DNA of 64,000 nt, taken from positions 62,001 to 126,000 of the forward strand of contig CANKZZ010000003.1 in assembly GCA_947488655.1 (NCBI GenBank), read 5' to 3'. Within the stretch, counting starts at the first letter, position 1; each line of letters starts with the position of its first letter. The position numbers were made by a program, and so were the translations under genes. The notes beneath the pieces were generated by a model, which was not told where the DNA came from, searched no databases, and saw only the letters and a list, made by a program, of their open reading frames with translations. This document shows, piece by piece, positions 1-8,550 of the stretch. This stretch comes from an uncultured Psychroserpens sp. (GTDB lineage: Bacteria; Bacteroidota; Bacteroidia; Flavobacteriales; Flavobacteriaceae).

Positions 1-655
1 TAGGCATCATAACATTTAAATTTTTCTCTAAATCTTCTATTTTACAAGATGTCGTATTATATAAATAAAAGCCACCACTATGTTGGGTAATTCCTTCTAC
101 GTTAATACTATATTTACTCATGTCTGCCTTTACAATACTATCTAGTTTATGTAAACCTCTATTAAAATCTGGTCCTGTATTTTTTTCTATAGAGCCAGCA
201 AAAGCAACATACATTTTGGTCATAAAATCTTGTTTGCCATCCATACTCCAAGTTACTTTTGTACCATCTTCTACCTGCTCAAAATCCCAATTTATATTAG
301 AAATAGACTCAAATGGTTTAACAAATTCTATTTCCTGCTTAATGGTTTTATTATTGAGAACATCTACAGTTTTAGCATTGCCAATTCCTAAAATTTCTCC
401 TTCCCAACTATATCCTGCGCCAACACCAGAGGTTTTATCCTTATAAACAAGTACAGCATTCGTATCTTGCTCTATCCATGGAGAAAATCTTGGCCACTCT
501 TTAAAATCATTAACAATATCGTAAACTACAGGTATAGGAGCTTTAATAATTTTGCTTCTACTAAACTTATAATCATTAGGTTGTACAGCTACATATATAG
601 CAAAACCTATAAAGAGAATTAATAATAAAAAGAGAATATATTTTAGTGCTTTCAT
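1..655 (-). CDS. SRPBCC (START-like) protein, C-terminus outside window
   Basis: I translated the minus strand from the ATG at 653-655; it stays open to the window edge, so at least 218 codons are present and the C-terminus is missing. Residues 4-24 form one hydrophobic anchor. About 150 residues follow that read as a polyketide-cyclase/SRPBCC ligand-binding fold, with the typical start KAPIPVVYDIVNDFKEWPRF and the strand TKVTWSMDG. The last visible part (SINVEGITQHSGGFYLY) looks like the start of a GyrI-like effector-binding domain, a combination common in Bacteroidota. The ligand is unknown. It is divergent from the peptidase gene at 770. The family call is from pattern recognition; the GyrI-like part is inference because it is cut off. 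Confidence 0.7.
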   Translation of the reverse strand, partial: MKALKYILFLLLILFIGFAIYVAVQPNDYKFSRSKIIKAPIPVVYDIVNDFKEWPRFSPWIEQDTNAVLVYKDKTSGVGAGYSWEGEILGIGNAKTVDVLNNKTIKQEIEFVKPFESISNINWDFEQVEDGTKVTWSMDGKQDFMTKMYVAFAGSIEKNTGPDFNRGLHKLDSIVKADMSKYSINVEGITQHSGGFYLYNTTSCKIEDLEKNLNVMMP

Positions 656-735
656 TAGAAATTTAAGTGTTAAATTAATTAGGTAATCAAAGATAATCAA
701 TTTTGAGAGATGTTAATTAAGTAGCCATAAATGTT

Positions 736-743
736 TACATTTG
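736..743 (+). promoter_or_regulatory. Putative -7 box of the M49 peptidase gene
   Basis: TACATTTG matches the Bacteroidota -7 consensus TAnnTTTG and lies 26 nt before the ATG at 770. I see no TTG -33 element at the usual spacing, so this is tentative. Confidence 0.35.
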
Positions 744-769
744 TGAGACAACAATTAAAATTTTTTTAA

Positions 770-2809
770 ATGAAATTAAAACAGATATTAGCACTTGCTA
801 TTTTTACTGGTGTAATGTTCTCATGTGGAGAAGATAAAAAAGGAGAAATGGCAGAGTCTGAAAAGGTAGAACAAACTACAGATTTTGACTTTAATGTAGA
901 GCAATTTGCAGACATTAAAGTATTGCGTTACCAAATTCCTGGATGGGAAAATTTAACCCTAAAAGAACAAAAGTTAGTGTATTATCTAACTCAAGCTGGT
1001 TTGTCTGGACGTGATATTATGTGGAATATGAACTACAGACATAACCTAAAAATTAGAAAAGCTTTAGAAACAGTTTATGCTAATTATGATGGCGATAAAA
1101 ATACCGATAATTGGAAAGCTTTTGAGGTGTATCTTAAACGAGTTTGGTTCTCTAATGGTATACACCATCATTACTCAAACGATAAAATTAAACCTGAATT
1201 TTCTTCGGAATATTTATCAGAGTTATTGGCTAATGTAAACACTACTTTAGAGCAAGAAGCGTTTGATGTTATTTTTAATGATAAAGATGCTAAAAAAGTT
1301 AATTTATCTAAAGATGTTGATAATGTATTACTATCTGCAGTTAACTTTTATGGTCCAGATGTAACTACTGCAGATGTAGAATCTTTTTATGCAAAAAAGA
1401 AATCTCCAAATCCAGATAAGCCATTATCATATGGTTTAAATTCTCAATTAGTTAAAGAAAATGGAGTTTTAAGAGAACGTGTTTATAAATCTGGTGGTTT
1501 ATATGGAAGCGCAATTGATGAAATTATTAAGTGGTTAGAATTAGCTCAAGGTGTTGCAGAAAATAAAGCACAAGGTGATGCTTTAGGTTTATTAATCTCT
1601 TATTACAAAACAGGAGATTTACAAACTTGGGATGATTATAATGTTGCATGGACTGCTGCAACCGATGGTAATATTGATTACATAAACAGTTTTATAGAAG
1701 TATATAATGATCCTGCAGGTTATAGAGGTTCTTATGAAGGTATTGTACAAATTAAAGATTTTGACATGTCTGAGAAGATGTCTGTTTTGTCTGAAAATGC
1801 ACAATGGTTTGAAGACAACTCTCCTTTAATGGATGAACATAAAAAAGATAGTGTTGTAGGTGTTACTTACAAAGTAGTCAATGTTGCAGGTGAAGCTGGA
1901 GATGCATCACCAAGTACTCCTATTGGAGTTAATTTACCAAATGCCAACTGGATTCGTGCTGCAGTAGGAAGTAAGTCTGTGTCTTTAGGAAACATTATTC
2001 ATGCGTATAATAATGCAGGAAGTACTGGACGTTTAAAAGAATTTGTTCATGATGATGAAGAATATGAGCTAGAAGAAAAATATGGTCAAATAGCAGATAA
2101 ATTACATACAGCATTGCACGAGGTTATAGGTCATGCCTCAGGACGCTTAAATCCTGGAGTTGGAGAAACGAAAGAAACACTTAAAAAATACGCTTCTACT
2201 TTAGAAGAAGGACGTGCAGATTTGGTGGGAATATATTACTTATATAACCCTAAATTGCAAGAATTAGGTTTAGTTGATGATTGGAAATCTGTTGGTAAAG
2301 CTGCTTATGATGGTTATATTAGAAATGGATTAATGACACAATTAATAAGACTTAATCTTGGTGATGATGTAGAAGAAGCACATATGGTTAACAGACAATG
2401 GGTTTCGGCTTGGGTTTTTGAAAAAGGACAAGCAGATAACGTTATTGAAAAAGTAACTAAAGATGGTAAAACGTATTTCAATATTAACGACTATGATAAA
2501 TTACATGAGTTATTTGGTCAATTATTGAGAGAGACACAACGTATTAAATCTGAAGGAGATTATAAAGCAGTTTCTGATCTGGTTGAAGGTTACGGTGTTA
2601 AAGTAGACCAAGATATTCATGCCGAAGTTTTAGAGCGTAATAAGCAATTTACATCTGCTCCATATAGTGGGTTTGTTAATCCTGTATTGGTTGCAGAGAA
2701 AGATGATAATGGTGAGATTACCAAAATTACAGTAAAACAGCCAAATACGTTTGAAGGACAAATGATGAGATATAGTAAAGATTACGGTTTTCTACCATTA
2801 GAAAACTAA
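770..2809 (+). CDS. M49-family (dipeptidyl-peptidase III-like) zinc peptidase, lipoprotein
   Basis: A 679-aa metallopeptidase. Residues 1-19 are a lipoprotein signal ending in the lipobox FSC, so it is probably anchored in an envelope membrane facing the periplasm. The zinc site HEVIGH is at 450-455 and the second motif EEGRAD at 479-484; these match the M49 signatures HEXXGH and EEXRAE/D, in which the two His and a Glu bind zinc and the first Glu is the catalytic base. M49 enzymes release dipeptides from peptide N-termini. The length agrees with Bacteroides DPP III (about 675 aa). The gene stands alone with its own promoter and terminator. Bacteroidota homologues are sometimes mislabelled as dihydrofolate reductase or Nudix proteins; the motifs here argue for a peptidase. 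Confidence 0.88.
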   Translation: MKLKQILALAIFTGVMFSCGEDKKGEMAESEKVEQTTDFDFNVEQFADIKVLRYQIPGWENLTLKEQKLVYYLTQAGLSGRDIMWNMNYRHNLKIRKALETVYANYDGDKNTDNWKAFEVYLKRVWFSNGIHHHYSNDKIKPEFSSEYLSELLANVNTTLEQEAFDVIFNDKDAKKVNLSKDVDNVLLSAVNFYGPDVTTADVESFYAKKKSPNPDKPLSYGLNSQLVKENGVLRERVYKSGGLYGSAIDEIIKWLELAQGVAENKAQGDALGLLISYYKTGDLQTWDDYNVAWTAATDGNIDYINSFIEVYNDPAGYRGSYEGIVQIKDFDMSEKMSVLSENAQWFEDNSPLMDEHKKDSVVGVTYKVVNVAGEAGDASPSTPIGVNLPNANWIRAAVGSKSVSLGNIIHAYNNAGSTGRLKEFVHDDEEYELEEKYGQIADKLHTALHEVIGHASGRLNPGVGETKETLKKYASTLEEGRADLVGIYYLYNPKLQELGLVDDWKSVGKAAYDGYIRNGLMTQLIRLNLGDDVEEAHMVNRQWVSAWVFEKGQADNVIEKVTKDGKTYFNINDYDKLHELFGQLLRETQRIKSEGDYKAVSDLVEGYGVKVDQDIHAEVLERNKQFTSAPYSGFVNPVLVAEKDDNGEITKITVKQPNTFEGQMMRYSKDYGFLPLEN

Positions 2810-2825
2810 ATTAAAGTTTATTAAT

Positions 2826-2861
2826 AAAAAAAGGATGTATCGAAAGTTACATCCTTTTTTT
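2826..2861 (+). terminator. Rho-independent terminator after the M49 peptidase gene
   Basis: An inverted repeat aaaggatgta / tacatccttt with a short loop is followed by a run of T, 17 nt after the stop codon. Confidence 0.85.
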
Positions 2862-3134
2862 GTTCGCGCTAAATCTTAAAAATTTGAGATTTATTGCGAT
2901 TAAAATAATAATTGAATATATATAAATCATGGTCGATGCTTATATTACATCGTTTAGATTGGGTTTAATTCTCTTCTTATTTAACGTGATACTTCTCTTT
3001 GTACCATTTTTTTAATCTATCTGAGTTCATACTTTCTTTATTAAATATTGATTTTAAAAAGTTAGAAAGTTCAAATTGAAATATTTTAGAATGTATGACA
3101 TTTTATTTTTTCAAATTTGATGATTATATAGAGT

Positions 3135-3164
3135 AAAAAAAATCCCCAATACAGGGGATTTTTA
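3135..3164. terminator. Bidirectional terminator-like hairpin
   Basis: aaaaaatcccc / ggggattttt with a 6-nt loop, A-run on one side and T-run on the other, so it could terminate either strand. It lies about 170 nt past the stop of the minus-strand regulator gene. Confidence 0.6.
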
Positions 3165-3303
3165 TTATAGCCGATTGATAAAATTATTCTCCCTATGAAC
3201 TAATAGATAACCAGCTATGTTAATAACTAACGTATATAACCTGAAGCTTTTTAAAGTTTCAATCAATAACAAGTCAAAGCTAAGAATTACAAATATCTAA
3301 GAA

Positions 3304-3321
3304 ATACCCAATGATGGGTAT
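3304..3321. promoter_or_regulatory. Perfect inverted repeat, NarL-like 7-2-7 site
   Basis: ATACCCAATGATGGGTAT is a perfect inverted repeat (7-bp arms, 4-nt spacer) 16 bp beyond the stop of the NarL-type regulator gene. On the minus strand it reads TACCCAT-CA-TTGGGTA, close to the E. coli NarL 7-2-7 consensus TACYYMT-N2-AKRRGTA. An arm-matched 18-bp element lies upstream of the same operon at 7706-7723. Its binding by the operon's regulator is inference. Confidence 0.4.
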
Positions 3322-3337
3322 ATTTGAGTATAAGGAG

Positions 3338-3961
3338 TTAAAATTTATACTTTTTCTCTAGCGCATAGCGCATGAGTTCACCTTTACCTTGAAGACCGAG
3401 AATACGAGCCATATTTTTTCTATGAGTATCTACCGTATGCACACCTATAAAAAGCTCATCTGCAATTTCTCTTGATGTTTTACCTAGACCTATAAGTTGT
3501 AGAATTTCCGTCTGTCTTTTTGTTAGTATACCTTTAGTTTTAGTAGAGTTTTTTGTGTCTATAACATTTGTATTAATATTAGCATCAAAATAAGTTTCGC
3601 CTTGCGATACAGCTCTAATAGCATTTAAAACTTCGGTTAATGATGAGTTTTTTAAAATATATCCTTTTGCGCCTGCATCTAACATTTGTTGGATAGCATC
3701 TATTTGGTCAAACATAGAAAACGCTAAAATTTTAATGTTTGGGTTTAGTATTTGTATTTGTTTTGATGCTTCAATGCCATCCATTTTTGGCATTCTAATA
3801 TCTGTAAGTACAACTGTTGGTTGTTTTTTTTCTACGATTTTCAATAGTTCTTCTCCATCATTTGCTGTACCCACAATGATAATATCATCTTCATATTCTA
3901 AATGTAATGTTATACCATCAATGAGTGATTGATGATCTTCGGCTATGGCTAATTTTATCAT
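3338..3961 (-). CDS. NarL/FixJ-type response regulator
   Basis: A 207-aa two-domain response regulator. The receiver domain has the acidic residues E8-D9 and the phospho-acceptor D54 in LTDIRMPKMDG. The C-terminal LuxR-type helix-turn-helix begins LTKRQTEILQLIGLGKTSREI (about residues 145-165). It is the last gene of a minus-strand operon, and its ATG overlaps the stop of the sensor kinase gene by 4 nt, so the two are translationally coupled and certainly cognate. Targets are unknown; the inverted repeats at 3304 and 7706 are candidate binding sites. Family assignment is firm. Confidence 0.93.
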   Translation of the reverse strand: MIKLAIAEDHQSLIDGITLHLEYEDDIIIVGTANDGEELLKIVEKKQPTVVLTDIRMPKMDGIEASKQIQILNPNIKILAFSMFDQIDAIQQMLDAGAKGYILKNSSLTEVLNAIRAVSQGETYFDANINTNVIDTKNSTKTKGILTKRQTEILQLIGLGKTSREIADELFIGVHTVDTHRKNMARILGLQGKGELMRYALEKKYKF

Positions 3962-5835
3962 ATTGGTATATCAATTATTATGGTGGTTCCTTGATTAGTA
4001 GCAGACTCTATTGTCATGGTGCCATTTAGATGCTCAACGCGTTTATCTATGCTGCTTATTCCCATGCCTCTGCTTTTTATTGTAATTTGACTTGGATTAA
4101 AACCTTTACCATTATCCTCAACCATTAGGTTTAAACTATCTACGTGATTAGTTATGTGCAATGTAACTTCTGTAGCATTTGCATGTTTAATTACGTTAGT
4201 AATTAATTCTTGAATAATTCTAAAAAGAGTTAATTCTAGACTATTTTCTAATCTGTTTTCTAAACCATGGTCTATAATATCTATTGTTATTTTATTAGAT
4301 ACCGAAATTTTATCTGCCATCTCATGTACAGCTTTTAAAAGACCTTGTTTGGCAATTAAACCAGAGTTTTTAGCATGAGCAACTGTTCTAATTTTGTGAT
4401 AGGCTTCATCAATTAGCTCATTTGTTTTATTATATAGCTCAGGTGTTTGTTTATCTTTAAGAGCATTGAAATGTAATTTTACAGTTGCCATTAAACCACC
4501 TAAATCATCATGTAAGTCATTAGCAATACGTTGTCGCTCTTTTTCTTGCCCTTCTATCATGGCATCAATAGTGGTTAATTCTTGTTCTTTAAGTATAGTG
4601 GCAAGCTTTTGTGTTTCTAACTCTTTCTCTTTTTCTGCGATAAGCTGCTTTTTTTTCGTGTTTTTATGAGTAAGATAAGCTGTAGTAATACCAAACATTA
4701 AGAGCATTGCAGAACCTAACCAAAGGTTTCTTTTTTCTCGTTTTTCAGTTTCTATTTGTGCTGTAAGTTCAACATTTTTACGTTGTTTTTTTTCGGTTTC
4801 GTATTTGGTTTCATACTCTGAAACTACTTGTAAGTTTTTAGTTTGATTTTGTAATAACTGTTGTGTTAGAGCTTTGTTTTGATAGGTCAGTGCGTTTATA
4901 TCGTCACCTAATGCCTTGTAATTTTGAAATTTATAGAGGTTTACATAACTGTTTAATATTTTAAAGATGTAATCATCACTATTAAAGGTAATTTCATTTA
5001 AGACGTTTAAGGATTGTTTGTATTTTTTCTGAATAAAGAGGAGCGATGCTAAATTTATCTTGGTAGCGATGTGTTTTTCGGTTGTAAAATAGCCTTGATT
5101 TTTGCTAAAAAATGCTTTTGCTTTATAAATGTAATAAAAACTACTATCTATATTTTTGGTTATTCTATTGTGATAGCCAGAATTACTAAGGTATAATTTT
5201 GCAGTATTATAATTTAGGGAGTCGTTGGCATATAAAGCATTTACCTTTTTATATTTTTTAGCTAATACTTGAGCAGAATCTTTATAGAAATAACGCATGG
5301 TGATTTTGAAATCATATAAATAAGCCGATTTTTTATCGAAATCTTCATTGGCATATTTTAAATAATTATCAATTATATATTGGTATGAAATATCATTTAT
5401 AGTAAATAATGATCTACTATATAATTCTAGTATTAACCTAGAGCTTAAACAAATTAAAGTTTTGTTTTTACTGCTCTCTGAAATATTTAAGCTCTCTTTT
5501 AATAGTTGATAAGCTTTGGTCTCATTTCCTTCTTGTAAATAATATTTTAAGGCTTTATTTATTTTAAGTATAGCTCTTGTACTATTATCCATAGTATCTA
5601 AAGCTATTTGTTCTAGATTAATATCTTTAAAATCTCCAAATTGAACGATGTTGATATAAGTTTCTAATTGCGCCTTTAATTTTGGATTTGTAATAAATTT
5701 AAGCTCATTTCTAGCCTTTTCAAACTCACCAAAATGACAGGATTTAAGTAAAGAATTTTCTTCATTATTTCCAAATACAATATTTGAAAACATGAAGAAA
5801 ATAATTACCCATATATGTTGTTTTGACCTAATCAA
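3958..5835 (-). CDS. TPR-containing sensor histidine kinase (HisKA_3 type)
   Basis: The kinase partner of the downstream NarL-type regulator. The N-terminal ~400 residues are helical TPR-like repeats presumed periplasmic, followed by one membrane segment (LWLGSAMLLMFGITTAYL), a coiled coil, the H-box NDLHDDLGG (His442 in this numbering) and the ATPase boxes ELITNVIKHA, DNGKGF and GMGISSI. The reading frame is open up to 5952, but that part overlaps the gene at 5828-6421. I chose the TTG at 5835 because it gives a basic-then-hydrophobic signal sequence (IRSKQHIWVIIFFMF) and overlaps the stop of the preceding gene. The first ATG (5793) would lose that signal. The start is therefore uncertain; the family is not. 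Confidence 0.9.
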   Translation of the reverse strand: MIRSKQHIWVIIFFMFSNIVFGNNEENSLLKSCHFGEFEKARNELKFITNPKLKAQLETYINIVQFGDFKDINLEQIALDTMDNSTRAILKINKALKYYLQEGNETKAYQLLKESLNISESSKNKTLICLSSRLILELYSRSLFTINDISYQYIIDNYLKYANEDFDKKSAYLYDFKITMRYFYKDSAQVLAKKYKKVNALYANDSLNYNTAKLYLSNSGYHNRITKNIDSSFYYIYKAKAFFSKNQGYFTTEKHIATKINLASLLFIQKKYKQSLNVLNEITFNSDDYIFKILNSYVNLYKFQNYKALGDDINALTYQNKALTQQLLQNQTKNLQVVSEYETKYETEKKQRKNVELTAQIETEKREKRNLWLGSAMLLMFGITTAYLTHKNTKKKQLIAEKEKELETQKLATILKEQELTTIDAMIEGQEKERQRIANDLHDDLGGLMATVKLHFNALKDKQTPELYNKTNELIDEAYHKIRTVAHAKNSGLIAKQGLLKAVHEMADKISVSNKITIDIIDHGLENRLENSLELTLFRIIQELITNVIKHANATEVTLHITNHVDSLNLMVEDNGKGFNPSQITIKSRGMGISSIDKRVEHLNGTMTIESATNQGTTIIIDIPI

Positions 5836-6421
5836 AAATGCAGATATCTGGTATACAAAATCCCATTCCTGGCCATCCCATATTTGCTGGAGATTGAAAA
5901 GGCTGGTTTGTACCACTTTTTCTAAAAGCAACTTCGGTATATTCATCACCATCTCGTAAATGTGTATAAGGATTTAAGTATAAAGAATTGTCCAGATCGT
6001 TTGGATCAAATAAATTTTTTGGAGGAGATAATACAAATACATTAATTACAGTAATTAAATTACTCTCAATAGGTTTTACAAGTTTAAGTTTTACATCATT
6101 TAAATAATCTTTTTTTGTAAAAGGTTTTACCTCTAAGTTAATGTTTAATATATCGCCAAGATTGGCATCACTTGTATCTGTGGTAAATTTTGGTGTTTTA
6201 CTTCCTGCTAATCCTATAGTAATTGCGCCTCTGTAATTTTGTAATCTAAAATCACAATCGTAGGTGTGCTCTATTTTTCCAAATTCGTTTTTGACTTCTT
6301 CATAACTTTTTATTTTTATATATATCATATAAAATGTGCCATGATGTTGTGCTCCAAAAACTGGTTGCCAAATATCGTTTTTTGTTAAACTCAACTGAAA
6401 TTTTAAATTTTCGTGTGCCAT
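5828..6421 (-). CDS. Unknown protein in a cysteine-protease/two-component operon
   Basis: A 197-aa protein I do not recognise. It has no signal peptide or membrane segment and is predicted to be mainly beta-strand. Its middle part carries alternating hydrophobic strands (GAITIGLAG, ILNINLEVKPF, LITVINVFVLSPP) and its C-terminus is rich in Gly, Pro and Trp (ANMGWPGMGF). It starts 15 nt after the stop of the papain-like protease gene and overlaps the kinase start, so it belongs to the same transcript. A role as a partner, inhibitor, substrate or delivery adaptor of the protease is a guess from position only. Confidence 0.75.
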   Translation of the reverse strand: MAHENLKFQLSLTKNDIWQPVFGAQHHGTFYMIYIKIKSYEEVKNEFGKIEHTYDCDFRLQNYRGAITIGLAGSKTPKFTTDTSDANLGDILNINLEVKPFTKKDYLNDVKLKLVKPIESNLITVINVFVLSPPKNLFDPNDLDNSLYLNPYTHLRDGDEYTEVAFRKSGTNQPFQSPANMGWPGMGFCIPDICIFD

Positions 6422-6436
6422 AATTTTGGTTGTTAA

Positions 6437-7657
6437 TTAGTATTTAGATAGTTTAATTTGTTGTGATGGTCTTGGTCTTAAATCTTCATTAAAGTATGCT
6501 ATTTTAGGGTTTATAGACAGTTGTGATATAAAGCTGCTATAAGTTGTCCATTCATCTTTAATTTTATAATTTTTAGGGTAGCGTACTGGCTTTACTTTAA
6601 TAATCTCATCTTCTATTTTAATCTCAATACTTGTTGCGTATTCTTTGATATAAGACAAAGCATTACCTTTATTAATTTTGTCTGCCAGATGCCTATCTAC
6701 ACCTTTTTGCATACTATCTTTTAAAAATGATTCGTTGATAAAGTTAATATCGGTATAAACCACAAGATCTTTATTAATTTCATTTTCGCATGAAGATAGG
6801 TTTTTCATTTCATTGTCTTGAGTTAGCTTTTCAAAAAATAAGGTGACTTCATAATACATGTCACGCTTATCATTTTCCATAAATGTTTTGATAGATTGTG
6901 CTATATATAAAGGGTCATTATTAGCTAAGTACTTCCATGGATTACCTAAGACATTATCATTTAGAGCTTTTTTACTAGTAAAGTTTTCTATCTGAGCTTT
7001 ATATTTAATTATAAAATTAGTTACAATCTCTAAGCTTTTTTCTATATAAGTGTCTGTTTTTAAGTTATCTATATTTAATTTTGTTGTCCATGCTCTTTCT
7101 ATATTAGAAGGTGTAATGAGACCATCAAAATTTTGATATGTTTCTCCAATAGACTCTAGTGGGTCACTTATTAAGAGGTATTTACAATTATTTAGATTGC
7201 CAAATCCACTTATGAGATTCATATGTGCATAGCCATTTTTAATTGTTTTTATAACGATTGGCGATTGATTATTGATAAGGGTTTGTTTAATAAAATCGAA
7301 ATTATTAAGTGTGGTGATATTCTCAATTTCTTCGGCATTAAAGCCACTAAAACTAAAAATAGATTTAAGGTCATTTGTTTGTAAGGAGACATCGCAACCA
7401 ATTGGCATTTCTCCAGCAACATTACAACACTTGTTACTTTTATAGTCATTGATGTTACCAATTAACAATCTACTTGTTAAATCAACTTCTTTAATGTCTT
7501 TATAAGTACTAGCAAGTTCACATTGAGTTGTGCCTATTTTAGAATTTGCCTTAAGTCCTTTTATCATTTGCTCTAAACAAGCAGCCCAACACCAATATGA
7601 ATAATTAGGTTGTGAGACATATTTTAAACTCTGAAAGCAAAAGAATGAGTGACTCAT
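6437..7657 (-). CDS. Papain-like cysteine protease (C39/C70-like), no signal peptide
   Basis: A 406-aa protein whose N-terminus goes straight into a papain-like active site: QPNYSYWCWAAC gives oxyanion Gln16 and nucleophile Cys23, NGYAHMNLISGFG gives His145, and LLISDP gives Asp165. The spacing and the Q-x(n)-S-x-W-C-W-A-A signature resemble the AvrRpt2-like (C70) and peptidase C39-like papain fold. The remaining ~230 residues are unrecognised. There is no signal peptide, so it acts in the cytoplasm or leaves by a signal-less route. It is the first gene of the protease/unknown/kinase/regulator operon. Protease activity follows from the triad; substrate and purpose are unknown. Confidence 0.75.
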   Translation of the reverse strand: MSHSFFCFQSLKYVSQPNYSYWCWAACLEQMIKGLKANSKIGTTQCELASTYKDIKEVDLTSRLLIGNINDYKSNKCCNVAGEMPIGCDVSLQTNDLKSIFSFSGFNAEEIENITTLNNFDFIKQTLINNQSPIVIKTIKNGYAHMNLISGFGNLNNCKYLLISDPLESIGETYQNFDGLITPSNIERAWTTKLNIDNLKTDTYIEKSLEIVTNFIIKYKAQIENFTSKKALNDNVLGNPWKYLANNDPLYIAQSIKTFMENDKRDMYYEVTLFFEKLTQDNEMKNLSSCENEINKDLVVYTDINFINESFLKDSMQKGVDRHLADKINKGNALSYIKEYATSIEIKIEDEIIKVKPVRYPKNYKIKDEWTTYSSFISQLSINPKIAYFNEDLRPRPSQQIKLSKY

Positions 7658-7705
7658 GTAAAATAATTAACAGGTCAAAAGTGCAAATAAGGAGCACATA
7701 AAAAC

Positions 7706-7723
7706 ATACCCATAACAAGGTAT
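7706..7723. promoter_or_regulatory. Inverted repeat upstream of the protease operon
   Basis: ATACCCATAACAAGGTAT lies 49 bp before the protease start. It has the same 18-bp length and arms (ATACCC / RGGTAT) as the element at 3304-3321, and contains the NarL-type heptamer TACCCAT. A candidate autoregulatory site for the operon's own regulator; this is inference. Confidence 0.4.
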
Positions 7724-7803
7724 ATTAAAGCATTAAGTTACATAAAAAAATAAAATGAAGAAGAAAATTCTTTCAAATTGTTAGATTTTCCGAAGTAATA
7801 AAA

Positions 7804-7989
7804 TTAAACGAAAATATATTTTATGGTAGCTATCATAAGTAAAAAACTAATAAAAGCAATTAAGACCCAAACACTACCTTTATAATACTTTCTATGTAAG
7901 TTTAAATCTTTTTTATAGGCGAGAAATATGAAAACAGCAAAAACCAATGCGAATAAAATTCCGAAAATCAATTGACCATTACTAAACAT
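7804..7989 (-). CDS. Small two-helix membrane protein
   Basis: A 61-aa protein with two clear hydrophobic segments (LIFGILFALVFAVFIFLAY and VWVLIAFISFLLMIATI) joined by a basic loop containing NLHRKYYKG. Both the two-helix pattern and the length are typical of small conserved flavobacterial membrane proteins, but I cannot name a function. It is monocistronic and divergent from the MazG-like gene. Confidence 0.6.
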   Translation of the reverse strand: MFSNGQLIFGILFALVFAVFIFLAYKKDLNLHRKYYKGSVWVLIAFISFLLMIATIKYIFV

Positions 7990-8131
7990 ATCGTTATTTT
8001 TATGTAAAAATAATTAAACCTTTAAGACTAACTTTGATTTTAAATGTGAAAGTTTTTATAATAATTAGTAATCACTTGTTTATGATTGATTTATATAAAT
8101 TTTTATCATTTTGATCTTTAAACTATAATTA

Positions 8132-8518
8132 ATGAAGAATAAAATTGATGCTGTTAAAGCATTTCATACCGCATTTAAAATTGGGCATAGAGAAACACCA
8201 AAAGCAGACTTAGGAATTAATAAAAATATGTTGCGTTATAAATTAATGCGTGAGGAAAACGAAGAGTATTTAGAGGCAGCAAATGCGAATGATTTGGTAG
8301 AAGTTGCAGATGCGCTTGGAGATATGTTATATATACTTTGTGGTACTATAATAGAGCATGGTTTGCAACATAAAATTGAAGACGTTTTTAATGAGATACA
8401 ACGCAGTAATATGAGTAAACTTGGAGAAAATGGAGAGCCTATCTACAGAGAAGATGGTAAAGTTTTAAAAGGACCAAATTATTTTAAACCACATATTAAA
8501 GAAATTTTAGAGTCATAA
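8132..8518 (+). CDS. MazG-like nucleotide pyrophosphohydrolase
   Basis: A 128-aa all-helical protein of the MazG/HisE superfamily. The metal-binding pattern is visible as EENEEYLEA followed by VEVADALGDMLYILCG (EExxE ... ExxD), used to hydrolyse nucleoside triphosphates to monophosphate and pyrophosphate. The precise substrate cannot be read from sequence. It is a single-gene unit, followed at once by a terminator shared with the convergent ilvE gene. Confidence 0.85.
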   Translation: MKNKIDAVKAFHTAFKIGHRETPKADLGINKNMLRYKLMREENEEYLEAANANDLVEVADALGDMLYILCGTIIEHGLQHKIEDVFNEIQRSNMSKLGENGEPIYREDGKVLKGPNYFKPHIKEILES

Positions 8519-8548
8519 AAAAAAGAGCCATTTGGCTCTTTTTTTTAA
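8517..8548. terminator. Bidirectional terminator between the MazG-like gene and ilvE
   Basis: aaaagagcca / tggctctttt, with A-run and T-run flanks, serves both convergent genes. Confidence 0.88.
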
Positions 8549-8550
8549 TT

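Larger units (their letters stand above)
2862..3337. other. Intergenic region without a clear gene
   Basis: This gap holds a symmetrical hairpin (3135-3164) and an 18-bp inverted repeat (3304-3321). It also holds a minus-strand open stretch, 2981-3102, of about 40 codons ending SDRLKKWYKEKYHVK. That reads like a genuine protein C-terminus but has no convincing start, so it may be a gene relic. I see no RNA gene. Confidence 0.5.

Noticed and set aside
1203-1210. CTTCGGAA in the M49 gene and similar partial matches at 15017 and 37204
   Set aside because: Only eight bases or a changed base match the decamer; within coding sequence such partial matches are expected, so they were not counted.
5836-5952. 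N-terminal extension of the sensor kinase at 3958
   Set aside because: It lies inside the 197-aa gene in another frame and is not signal-like; the TTG at 5835 overlaps the upstream stop and gives a signal sequence.
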